A DNA stretch of 64,000 bases from Marivita sp041725935 (lineage in GTDB: Bacteria; Pseudomonadota; Alphaproteobacteria; Rhodobacterales; Rhodobacteraceae), in assembly GCA_041725935.1 (NCBI GenBank), contig JBGRQD010000005.1, positions 1 through 64,000 on the forward strand. Reading direction: 5' to 3'. The position numbers and the translations under genes were made by a program. Shown piece by piece: positions 14,655-22,018 of this stretch. Below the pieces are notes generated by a model. That model did not search any database. It had not been told where the DNA came from and saw only the letters and a list, made by a program, of their open reading frames with translations. The first letter of the stretch is position 1. Each line of letters starts with the position of its first letter.

Positions 14655-14807
14655 CAACCGCTAGATGTTGATGCAGTGCGCGTTGCTGTGTGCAGCGGAG
14701 GTGCGACCAGCCCCGGCCGCTTACCAGGCTTGACCGGCCAATTTGAGGCATTTGCCGCACAGACCGCGTAATCCGGCCTTCCCTCAGCACAATCAGGAGC
14801 GCCTGGT

Positions 14808-15170
14808 ATGACCCCCCACACAGTTTGCGAACTGGACGAGCTCGACGACTTGCATGCCGCGAAGTTTGTTCCCCCGCCCGAAGAGGCGCCGATGGCAGAG
14901 CACTTCCTGACCTGGAACGGCTGGGACGTTTTCAGCACCGAAGACGACTGTGACAGCCGCGAAAAGACAAAGAGAAAGACCTGCTTTTTCGCGGTCAACC
15001 AAGACAGCGGCGAACAGTGCGACATTGACATCAGCCCTTATGGTTACGGCGATAAAAACCTGATCCGCCGCGTGATTGATCTCGGATTCCCCAAGCGGAT
15101 CACCTGCGCGCCGCTGAACCACGCGGATTGCGACCGGATCGCGGCGCACAACCAGGAGCGCACAGCATGA
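14808..15170 (+). CDS. Prophage protein of unknown function
   Basis: The 120-residue acidic protein starts at ATG 14808 with AGGAG upstream. It contains a Trp/Phe-rich centre (FLTWNGWDVFSTEDDCDSREK) and six Cys residues, but no known domain. It is the first clear gene of the rightward early operon and overlaps the next by four bases (ATGA). Confidence 0.6.
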   Translation: MTPHTVCELDELDDLHAAKFVPPPEEAPMAEHFLTWNGWDVFSTEDDCDSREKTKRKTCFFAVNQDSGEQCDIDISPYGYGDKNLIRRVIDLGFPKRITCAPLNHADCDRIAAHNQERTA

Positions 15171-16249
15171 ATGACCAAACAGAAATCGAGACCGGCACGG
15201 CGCTGGCCATTCCAGAGGGTCGCTCTTTGGTGGCCATGTTCAGTAAGCCGTCGCAGGTTGATGATCTGATTGCGCGCTTAGAAGCCGAGGCGCTTTCGCA
15301 CGCACCGGACCTGACCACGGTCAAGGGTCGTAAGGCAATTGCATCTCTGGCCTACAAGGTCGCGCAGTCCAAGACGGCGCTGGATAAGGCTGGAAAGAGC
15401 CTGACTGAAGACGCGCAGAAGCAGATCGACACAGTGAACGCGGAGCGCCGGAAGATCCGGGAGCGGCTGGACGTTCTCAAGGAGAAGGTGCGCAAACCTC
15501 TTGATGAATGGGAGGCCACCGAAGAGGCGCGAGTGCGGCGCTTGAAGGATCGTGTGGAGCGGTTGCGGACCGCACACACCACACTGCCCGACAACGCCAC
15601 ATCCGACCAAATTTCCGGCATTCTGGCCCGCGTAGAGGCGACCGGCATTGACGACACATGGGCTGAGTTCATCGCTGAAGCGGCGAAGTACAAGGATCAC
15701 GCCATTGCCACCTTGCGCGACATGCGCCAACGCGCTGAAACCCGCGAAGCTGAACAGGCTGAACTTGCCCGGTTGCGCGCCGAAGCTGAGGTCCGCGAAC
15801 GGGCGGATCGTGAGCGGCGGGAAGCTGAAGAGGCCGAGCGCCGCCACGTCGAAGCGGAGAAGGCGGAAGCCGAACGGCAAACCCGAATCGAACGCGAGAA
15901 GCAAGAGGCCGCAGAGCGCGCCGCCAGCGAAGCTGAGGATCGTGCCAAGGCTGAGGCCGAACGCCACGCCCGCGAAGCGGCCGAGCGCGAAGCCGAATTG
16001 CAGCGCCAGATTGCAGCGGAGAAAGCCCGAGCCGAAGCGGCTGTACAGGCCGAGCGCGACCGGATCGAAGCTGAAAAGCGCGCCGAAGAACAGGCACGCC
16101 AGAAGCGTGAAGCCGACGCTGCACACCGCGCCAACATCAAGCACCAGATCATGGCGGCACTTGAGCCGATGGTCGGAAAGCAAGCTGCGAAGAATGTCGC
16201 GAGCGCCCTCATGGACGGCAAAATTCCACACTCAAAGGTGACGCTATGA
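15167..16249 (+). CDS. Long coiled-coil prophage protein
   Basis: From ATG 15167 the product is 360 residues. Residues about 20-120 form a conserved helical segment with GRKAIASLAYKVAQSKTALDKAGKSL; residues about 190-325 are an almost uninterrupted Ala/Glu/Arg heptad region, TolA-like in composition. The last 35 residues form a compact end (MAALEPMVGKQAAKNVASAL). Similar proteins occur in early operons of alphaproteobacterial phages near recombination genes. TolA similarity is compositional only. There is no membrane segment, so it is probably cytoplasmic. Confidence 0.65.
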   Translation: MNDQTEIETGTALAIPEGRSLVAMFSKPSQVDDLIARLEAEALSHAPDLTTVKGRKAIASLAYKVAQSKTALDKAGKSLTEDAQKQIDTVNAERRKIRERLDVLKEKVRKPLDEWEATEEARVRRLKDRVERLRTAHTTLPDNATSDQISGILARVEATGIDDTWAEFIAEAAKYKDHAIATLRDMRQRAETREAEQAELARLRAEAEVRERADRERREAEEAERRHVEAEKAEAERQTRIEREKQEAAERAASEAEDRAKAEAERHAREAAEREAELQRQIAAEKARAEAAVQAERDRIEAEKRAEEQARQKREADAAHRANIKHQIMAALEPMVGKQAAKNVASALMDGKIPHSKVTL

Positions 16250-16671
16250 CCGATTTTGAGAGTCTGCACTTTTCCGCCCGCGCGATGGGAGCTTTGCGAC
16301 AGCTGCGCGTGACCTCGGCCGCAGAGCTGCTTGACGTCCAAGAGGCCGACGTGAGGTCGCTGCGCAATGCAGGCGGCAAGACATGGCGCGAGATTGCCGA
16401 GGCGCAGAGCCGCGTGCTTCGGGAGATGGCGGTGGCGCGGATCGACCTGAACGGAGCGAGTCCAAGCTCAGGGTCGGCGGGGCAGCCAGCTTTTGCAGAA
16501 CCGGACCTGCCGGACCTGCGCGACAGCATCGCGATCCGCGTGCTCGCCGGGATCGTCACGGGGCTTTGGACCAATCCGGACATGGGCGCCATCACCCCGG
16601 AGGCTATGGCGGACGAGGCATATCAATGCGCCGACGCGATGCTTAACGCCCGCGCGAAAGGCGGTGCGTGA
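16246..16671 (+). CDS. RNA polymerase alpha-CTD-like small protein
   Basis: The 141-residue product has at residues 6-55 (LHFSARAMGALRQLRVTSAA, then LRNAGGKTWREI) the pattern of the alpha subunit C-terminal domain of RNA polymerase, a helix-hairpin-helix fold that binds UP elements and activators. The N-terminal assembly domains of alpha are missing. The remaining part (about 75-141) is helical and unrecognised. It overlaps its neighbours by 4 and 1 bases. It may compete with host alpha-CTD or simply use the fold to bind DNA. Confidence 0.6.
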   Translation: MTDFESLHFSARAMGALRQLRVTSAAELLDVQEADVRSLRNAGGKTWREIAEAQSRVLREMAVARIDLNGASPSSGSAGQPAFAEPDLPDLRDSIAIRVLAGIVTGLWTNPDMGAITPEAMADEAYQCADAMLNARAKGGA

Positions 16672-16850
16672 TGGAAGCGTGCGACTATTGCGACCGCGAT
16701 TTCCCAGAAGACGACCTCGCTGAGTACGAGCCGGACAAGTGGGCGTGCGACGGTTGCACGCGGGCGAACGACGCGCACGCGGCTGCCATGCAGGAGATGG
16801 CAGAGGACGACAAAGCACATGCTGAAATGGATCGGAGGGCGGGACTGTGA
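16671..16850 (+). CDS. Small zinc-ribbon-like protein
   Basis: A 59-residue protein with two CxxC pairs (CDYC near the N-terminus and CDGC about 23 residues later), which should bind one zinc ion, followed by a helical acidic tail. ATG 16671 shares its A with the preceding TGA; a GTG three bases upstream is also possible. Function unknown, in the early operon. Confidence 0.55.
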   Translation: MEACDYCDRDFPEDDLAEYEPDKWACDGCTRANDAHAAAMQEMAEDDKAHAEMDRRAGL

Positions 16851-17023
16851 AGCGCGAAAACACGCCTATGCGTATGACTGTTGTTGACTACTCGTGGCAT
16901 CACCCGCCTCGCAGGCCCCGGATAGTCGGCCTGACCAACACCCGTATCATGCTGGCTTTGCCCATCGTTGCGATTGTTGCGGCGTTTATCGCGGCACTGG
17001 TTGTTGCAGGAGCGAATTGGTGA
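16847..17023 (+). CDS. Small single-pass membrane protein
   Basis: A 58-residue frame starts at GTG 16847, overlapping the TGA of the zinc-ribbon gene, and its TGA overlaps the ATG of the exonuclease gene. It has a basic N-terminal half (HHPPRRPRIVGL) and one membrane helix, IMLALPIVAIVAAFIAALVV. Without it there would be a 170-base hole in a packed operon. No family is recognised. Confidence 0.55.
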   Translation: MKRENTPMRMTVVDYSWHHPPRRPRIVGLTNTRIMLALPIVAIVAAFIAALVVAGANW

Positions 17024-18240
17024 TGACGGTTCATGCTCTCGAACGCCTCGCGCAGCGGTTCCCCGACATCGCGCCTGCAGATGCCCTGAGCCAGATCGCA
17101 GCCGCAATGCGCAGCGGAAAGGCTCAACACGTCGCTGACAGCGTCGCGGATGGCAAAGCGGTTTATGCCGTGATCCTGGAGGGCGGTGCGCTGTGCTTCC
17201 CAGTCATGTCCAAAGGTGGCGCGGTTATCACCGTCCTGATCGAAGGTATGGACTTTCAGACCACGACCGGGCGCATCACTCTCGAGCGCCCCGGCCTCCC
17301 CTATGGCGTCCACCAGCTGGACGAAGCAGCATATCATGCGGACCCGGCAAAGGTTCCGAGCCTATCATCCACACTGGCGCGCAAGCTGCTGTCTCAGTCA
17401 CCGCTCCATGCCTGGACGGATCACCCTCGGCTGAACCCGAACTGGCAACCCACGATCAAGACGACGTTCGACATCGGAACGGCTGCTCACGCTGCCATTC
17501 TTGGTCGCGGCGCGGGATGGTGCGTGTACCCGCCAGAGGTTTTGGGCGCAAACGGAGCGGCAAGCACCAAAGCAGCAAAGGAATTCGCTGAAGAGACACG
17601 CGCGCAAGGCATGGTGCCGCTCAAGCAGGATCAGGAAGACGGGATCCTCGCCATGAAGGCTAAGATGGCCGAGATGCTGCTGGAGTACCAGATTGACCTT
17701 GACCCGGCGTGCTCGGAGGTTGTGGCGCTGGCAGTGGTTGATGGCGTCCCATGCCGCACCATGATCGACAACGCGCCACTCGATCCGAGACAGCCGCTCT
17801 ATGACCTCAAGACGTGCGAGAGCGCAGCACCGGATGCCTGCATGAAAGCCGTGATGAATTACGGCTATGACGTGCAGGCACGCCACTACCTCGACACTTG
17901 GAAGGCTGCCACAGGCCATGACCGGGCATTCCGATTCATATTTCAGGAAAAGTCGGCCCCGTTCGAGGCGTGCGTAGTGGAGCTGTCCCAAGACAGTCTC
18001 GAAATGGCGGGCCGCAAGATCACCCGCGCCCGCGAGATTTGGCGCAACTGCGTCCAGTCCGACTACTGGCCGGGATACCCCCGAGGCGTCCACCAGATCG
18101 CACTGCCTGAATTCTTCCACGGCAAATGGCTCGAGCAGGAGAGCGTAATCAAGGATTTCCGCCAGCAGACCGGGCGCGACATCCTTGATTTTGCCCACCG
18201 CTGGCAGGCCCCCGAAAATCACAAGCTCGCAGGAGAGTGA
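17023..18240 (+). CDS. RecE/exonuclease VIII-like PD-(D/E)XK nuclease with an extra N-terminal domain
   Basis: From ATG 17023 the product is 405 residues. Residues about 95-405 match the exonuclease VIII/DUF3799 type: YHADPAKVPSLSSTLARKL, FDIGTAAHAAILG, PCRTMIDNAPL, YDLKTCESA, and a final tyrosine/glutamine-rich helix (NYGYDVQARHYLD). These enzymes resect double-stranded ends for phage recombination. Residues 1-75 look like a separate small domain (HALERLAQRFPDI and GGAVITVLIEG, similar to DUF4258/RelE-like folds), joined just before an internal Met76. No RecT gene is adjacent; a Sak4-like ATPase follows two genes later and may be the annealing partner. Confidence 0.8.
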   Translation: MTVHALERLAQRFPDIAPADALSQIAAAMRSGKAQHVADSVADGKAVYAVILEGGALCFPVMSKGGAVITVLIEGMDFQTTTGRITLERPGLPYGVHQLDEAAYHADPAKVPSLSSTLARKLLSQSPLHAWTDHPRLNPNWQPTIKTTFDIGTAAHAAILGRGAGWCVYPPEVLGANGAASTKAAKEFAEETRAQGMVPLKQDQEDGILAMKAKMAEMLLEYQIDLDPACSEVVALAVVDGVPCRTMIDNAPLDPRQPLYDLKTCESAAPDACMKAVMNYGYDVQARHYLDTWKAATGHDRAFRFIFQEKSAPFEACVVELSQDSLEMAGRKITRAREIWRNCVQSDYWPGYPRGVHQIALPEFFHGKWLEQESVIKDFRQQTGRDILDFAHRWQAPENHKLAGE

Positions 18241-18242
18241 CC

Positions 18243-18836
18243 ATGACACTTTGTCAGGTAAGCGGCTGCGACCGCGATCTTTATCGTAAAGGGTACTGCG
18301 CTGCGCATTATGGACGGCTCAGACGCCACGGGGATCCCCTTGGCGGCCGCCAGATGAACGGCGAGGCTACTTCTTGGCTGGCTGCTCACGTTGAATTTAG
18401 CGGCTCTGAGTGCCTTACTTGGCCGTTCGCAAGAAGCAACGGCGGCCGCGGTAAAGTCAAAATTCATGGCCGTGAAGAGGGCGCCCATCGCGCGATGTGC
18501 AGGCTTGCTCACGGCAACCCGGAATCAGAAGAGCTTGAGGCCGCGCATTCATGCGGGAAAGGCCACAAAGGATGCGTGAACCCGAAGCATTTACGCTGGG
18601 CTACGCGTCAGGAAAACGTGGCCGATAAATTTGTTCACGGAACAACGCTGAGGGGCGACCTGTCGCCTGGCTCAAAACTTACTCCCGATGACGTGAAGAA
18701 CATAAGGAGGCTCGCTGCGCAAGCGCTTCCTCAGTCGGTAATCGCAACCCAATACGAAATTCACCAGTCAATGGTCTCAAAGATCGCATCAGGATCGGCG
18801 TGGTCATGGCTGCAAAATGGAGAGTCAAAAACATGA
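18243..18836 (+). CDS. HNH endonuclease, probable homing-type
   Basis: The 197-residue protein starts with a Cys/His cluster (CQVSGCDRDLYRKGYCAAH), then an HNH motif (EGAHRAMCRLAHGN, HSCGKGHKGCVNPKHLRWAT) and a C-terminal HTH (LPQSVIATQYEIHQSMVSKI). This resembles free-standing homing endonucleases of phages. It sits between the exonuclease and the Sak4-like gene, which are normally neighbours, and has a lower-GC, different codon style. Insertion as a selfish gene is therefore likely. It overlaps the next gene by four bases. Confidence 0.75.
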   Translation: MTLCQVSGCDRDLYRKGYCAAHYGRLRRHGDPLGGRQMNGEATSWLAAHVEFSGSECLTWPFARSNGGRGKVKIHGREEGAHRAMCRLAHGNPESEELEAAHSCGKGHKGCVNPKHLRWATRQENVADKFVHGTTLRGDLSPGSKLTPDDVKNIRRLAAQALPQSVIATQYEIHQSMVSKIASGSAWSWLQNGESKT

Positions 18837-19951
18837 TGCACGTTCGATTTATCCCCGTCGCCGAACTGAACGACCCGCTGACACTGGCTATTGGCCTGTC
18901 TGGCGGATCGGGCACCGGCAAGACCTACACCGCACTGCTGATGGCTCGAGGAATTGCAGAGACCGTCGCGGGTCGCCCAGGCGCGCCCATCGGCTATGTT
19001 GACACGGAGAACCGCCGCGCCCTGCACTACAAGCAAGCCTTCCCGGAAATGGTCCACTACGACATGAAGGCCGTTGACGACAGCGGCAATATGTTGGGTT
19101 TTGGCCCCGAGCGCTGGATCGAAGTCATTGACGGCGCCGAGGCCGCCGGTCTGCCCGTAGTGATCTTGGACAGCTTTTCCCACGCATGGGAAGGGGTTGG
19201 CGGCGTGCTGGACCTGCACGCGCAGACACTGGACCGGCTGACCGGCGGTGACGACAGCAAGAAGAACCAGCGCAGCCAGCTTGCATGGGCAGACGTGAAG
19301 CCCCGGTATCGCCGCCTGATCGACCGGATTGTCCGGGCCAAGTGCAACATCATCATCTGCACCCGCGCCAAGCCTGTCATGCAGGAGAAGTCCTCGAAGA
19401 CCGGGTGGAAGGAAGTCAACGCCCGCGCCACCAAGACCCGCCGTGCCGATGTGCCCTGGGACCCGGCCAGCGATGGCGATCTTATGTTCGAGATGACCAC
19501 AATGGTTATCCTCGACCCCGCCGCCCCCGGCTGCCCCGTCCACCAGATCAAGGTCGCGGACCAGTTCAAGGGCTTGCTCGACCCGAGCCGCCCTATGAAC
19601 GAGGCCACAGGCCGCGCGATGGCCGAATGGGCAAAGGGTCAAGGCGATGCGCAGGCGCAAAAGGCTATTCTCGATCGGGCTCGTGCAGCTGCGCGAGAGG
19701 GACGGGAAGCGTTCATTGCCTTCTACCAGAGCGACGAAGGCAAGGCGCAACGCCCGCTGATCAAGACGATACTTGAGGAGTGCCAGAGGCTGGCAGACCA
19801 AGCCGACGAGGCCCGTCAGGCCGACGACAGCGATGATCCGTTTGGACTGTCGCCGACGGATGACACCCCCTCCCTTTCCGAAGACGACGAGGCCCGCATA
19901 TTGCGCGAGATCGAGGAAGAGAACCGGCGCGCGGCGGAGGGGGTGGAGTGA
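18833..19951 (+). CDS. Sak4-like RecA-fold ATPase (phage recombination)
   Basis: From ATG 18833 the product is 372 residues. Walker A GGSGTGKTYTALL is at about residues 20-32, Walker B LPVVILDSFSHAW near 110, followed by the conserved region RAKCNIIICTRAK. The C-terminal third is acidic and helical. The pattern fits Sak4/AAA_24 ATPases, RecA-like proteins that phages use in single-strand annealing together with an exonuclease. Two start codons, ATG-ATG, overlap the stop of the HNH gene. Function is by family and context. Confidence 0.75.
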   Translation: MMHVRFIPVAELNDPLTLAIGLSGGSGTGKTYTALLMARGIAETVAGRPGAPIGYVDTENRRALHYKQAFPEMVHYDMKAVDDSGNMLGFGPERWIEVIDGAEAAGLPVVILDSFSHAWEGVGGVLDLHAQTLDRLTGGDDSKKNQRSQLAWADVKPRYRRLIDRIVRAKCNIIICTRAKPVMQEKSSKTGWKEVNARATKTRRADVPWDPASDGDLMFEMTTMVILDPAAPGCPVHQIKVADQFKGLLDPSRPMNEATGRAMAEWAKGQGDAQAQKAILDRARAAAREGREAFIAFYQSDEGKAQRPLIKTILEECQRLADQADEARQADDSDDPFGLSPTDDTPSLSEDDEARILREIEEENRRAAEGVE

Positions 19952-20172
19952 CCCCGCCCACCACCACTCACCGCACCCCACCGGGCGGGATCAACGATGG
20001 CGGCGCGGATGCGCTTTGGTACGCCCGTGCCGCCATCACCGACGCAACGCAGCACGACGACGAAACCGTGGCCAGCGCGTGCAGAATTCTCATCAGCCAC
20101 CCCGACACGGACCCGGACACATGGTTCCGGGCGCGGGACATGCTGTGCTTGATCGAAGGGGAAATGGTGTGA
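19948..20172 (+). CDS. Small prophage protein, unknown
   Basis: A 74-residue frame starts at GTG 19948, overlapping the TGA before it. The second half is helical (ALWYARAAITDATQHDDETVASACRIL). No family is recognised. Overlaps at both ends support it. Confidence 0.5.
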   Translation: MTPPTTTHRTPPGGINDGGADALWYARAAITDATQHDDETVASACRILISHPDTDPDTWFRARDMLCLIEGEMV

Positions 20173-20432
20173 CTGCTCCAATCCAAGAACGCTACCGCAG
20201 CCAGATGAACAAGCTGGCGCGCACGATTGACGAATACTTCAACGGCAAACGCAAGCCGGGGAAAGTGCCCAAGGTTGGCTTCGTCCTGCTGACCGCCAAG
20301 TTCGGCAAGATCGACGGCGGACGTGTGAACTACATCAGCAACGGCGACCGCGAGACCATGATCGCGATGTTGCGCGAGTATCTGGCGCGCGTCGAAGGCC
20401 GCTATTCAGATGGGCCGGGAACGAAGCAATGA
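20169..20432 (+). CDS. Small prophage protein, unknown, basic
   Basis: From GTG 20169 (overlapping TGA) the product is 87 residues, basic in the middle (NGKRKPGKVPKVGFVLLTAKFG) and ending in a helix (ETMIAMLREYLARVEG). It resembles small proteins often found next to phage recombination genes, but no family name can be given. A later ATG at 20205 is an alternative start. Confidence 0.55.
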   Translation: MTAPIQERYRSQMNKLARTIDEYFNGKRKPGKVPKVGFVLLTAKFGKIDGGRVNYISNGDRETMIAMLREYLARVEGRYSDGPGTKQ

Positions 20433-20695
20433 CCGCCCACGCCCCCACCGACTGGCCTCAACAGGCAGGCATCCTGTGCAACGACGAACGGTTTCAGCGC
20501 TTCGTGGTCGCGCAGGTTGATCCCGACCTGTCCGACCACTTTCTGTGCGCATCCTTCGCCGCCGAATACCTTCGCCGGTTCTGCAACATCCAGAGCCGCC
20601 GCGACCTTGCCACCAACATCGACGCCCGCGCCCGGTTCCGGATCCTCCGCACCGAATTCGACGCATGGTCCGGGCGGATTGCTGCACCGCGTTAA
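20429..20695 (+). CDS. Small prophage protein, unknown
   Basis: The 88-residue product starts at ATG 20429 within the previous TGA. It is helical with several aromatic residues (FVVAQVDPDLSDHFLCASFAAEYLRRFC). No family is recognised. Confidence 0.5.
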   Translation: MTAHAPTDWPQQAGILCNDERFQRFVVAQVDPDLSDHFLCASFAAEYLRRFCNIQSRRDLATNIDARARFRILRTEFDAWSGRIAAPR

Positions 20696-20711
20696 CGAAA
20701 AGGATTTCATC

Positions 20712-21041
20712 ATGGCGCACGACCACAGCATCAACTTCCTCGAACTGATCCAGTCCTTTCGCCGCGGCGAATTGCTGGCGCAGGCCGACCGGCAACTGGC
20801 CAAGGTCATCGAGGCAATGGCCGACACCGGCGGCGACGGATCACTGACGATCACCATCCCGCTCAAGTTCAACAAGGCCGGTCAGATCGAGGTGACACCC
20901 AAGGTCACATCGAAGGTGCCGCAGAAGGCCATGGGCACAGGCATCTACTTTGCCGACGACGAAGGCCGTCTGTCCCGCCGCGACCCCAACCAGATGGACA
21001 TCGAGGACGAAATCGAACGCCGCCGCAGCGCGGCTGAGTAA
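20712..21041 (+). CDS. Prophage protein of unknown function paired with DUF2303
   Basis: From ATG 20712 the product is 109 residues: an N-terminal helix (NFLELIQSFRRGELLAQADRQLAKV), then a strand-rich part (SLTITIPLKFNKAGQIEV) and an acidic end. Proteins of this shape commonly precede DUF2303/YfdQ genes in phages of this group. Function is not known. Confidence 0.55.
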   Translation: MAHDHSINFLELIQSFRRGELLAQADRQLAKVIEAMADTGGDGSLTITIPLKFNKAGQIEVTPKVTSKVPQKAMGTGIYFADDEGRLSRRDPNQMDIEDEIERRRSAAE

Positions 21042-21070
21042 ACCCAACTGCCGATTCAGGAGTGAGCAGT

Positions 21071-21910
21071 ATGACCAAAGAACTTACCGAAATCCCGGAA
21101 CTGGACTATCCGCGCGATGCACTGGACGCCGCGATCGAAGGCGCGCGTCTTGCCGATCCGGTGATCGAACACAAGGACGGCCGCAAGCACGCCTTTGTGC
21201 CCGAGCGGTTCAAGCTGGTGGACATCACCGATCCGGACTTGTTGCCGCCGTTCATAAATCAGTCGATCACCGTGAACGACCGCGCATCGCTGATCGGATA
21301 CGTGAACCGGTTCTCCGATGGCCGGTCCATCCTGATCGCCAATTACGACGCCTCGACCATCACGGCGCGGCTGGACTGGCATACCGACAATCAGGCGGAA
21401 GGTGCCGAACTATTGTCACAACCTTGCACCCACACGGCCACGCTCAAGATCGCCAGCAGCCTCGAATACGCGCGCTGGTCGGCGATGGAAGGCAAGATGC
21501 ACAGCCAGGAAGACTTCGCGCTCTTCATCGAAGAAAACGTGTCCGACATCATTGACCCGGAACACGCGACCATTATCGAGATTTGCCGCGATCTGGAAGC
21601 CACTCAGGGCGCGCAGTTCAAGTCGCGCACACGTCTCGAAAACGGTGACCTGTCCTTCAAATACGAGACCGAAACCCGCGTGACCAATGACGTGGTGGTG
21701 CCAGACGAAATCACCCTCGCGATCCCGCTCCACTATGGCGAGGAACCGACCGAAATCCGCGCCAAGTTCCGGTTCCGCGTGTCCGGTGGCGGGCTGCAGC
21801 TCGGGTTCAAATGGCACCGCGTGGAATACCAGCGTCAGGCCAAGTTTCAGGAAATGGCGCACGACGCAGCAGAACAGACAGGCCGCCCGGTTTTCTTCGG
21901 CGCGACCTGA
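21071..21910 (+). CDS. DUF2303 (YfdQ-like) family protein
   Basis: The 279-residue product from ATG 21071 (or GTG 21062) has the features of DUF2303: LIGYVNRFSDGRSILIANYD, LDWHTDNQ, the EDFALFIEEN segment, and a C-terminal beta-rich half ending FKWHRVEYQ. The family is found in many prophages next to recombination genes and has no established activity. The ribosome site is AGGAGTGAGCAGT. A gap of 108 bases follows before the methylase. Confidence 0.75.
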   Translation: MTKELTEIPELDYPRDALDAAIEGARLADPVIEHKDGRKHAFVPERFKLVDITDPDLLPPFINQSITVNDRASLIGYVNRFSDGRSILIANYDASTITARLDWHTDNQAEGAELLSQPCTHTATLKIASSLEYARWSAMEGKMHSQEDFALFIEENVSDIIDPEHATIIEICRDLEATQGAQFKSRTRLENGDLSFKYETETRVTNDVVVPDEITLAIPLHYGEEPTEIRAKFRFRVSGGGLQLGFKWHRVEYQRQAKFQEMAHDAAEQTGRPVFFGAT

Positions 21911-22018
21911 TCATCCCATAGGCGGAATGACCCGCCTATCCCCCGCCGCTGTCAATGAGACTGGCCGGTTTCATCGAATTCTATTTCGCGGCGGGGGCAT
22001 TAATCTGAGGGAACGACC

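Noticed and set aside
13737..14771. Long open frame (344 codons) on the plus strand
   Set aside because: Most of it is antisense to the SLATT-like gene and its partner, which have clear domain pattern and coupling; only the first codons might be a gene remnant, reported as a finding.
15278..16231. Open frame of 317 codons opposite the coiled-coil gene
   Set aside because: The Ala/Glu/Arg heptad codons give an open complementary frame; it has no ribosome site and opposes the operon direction.
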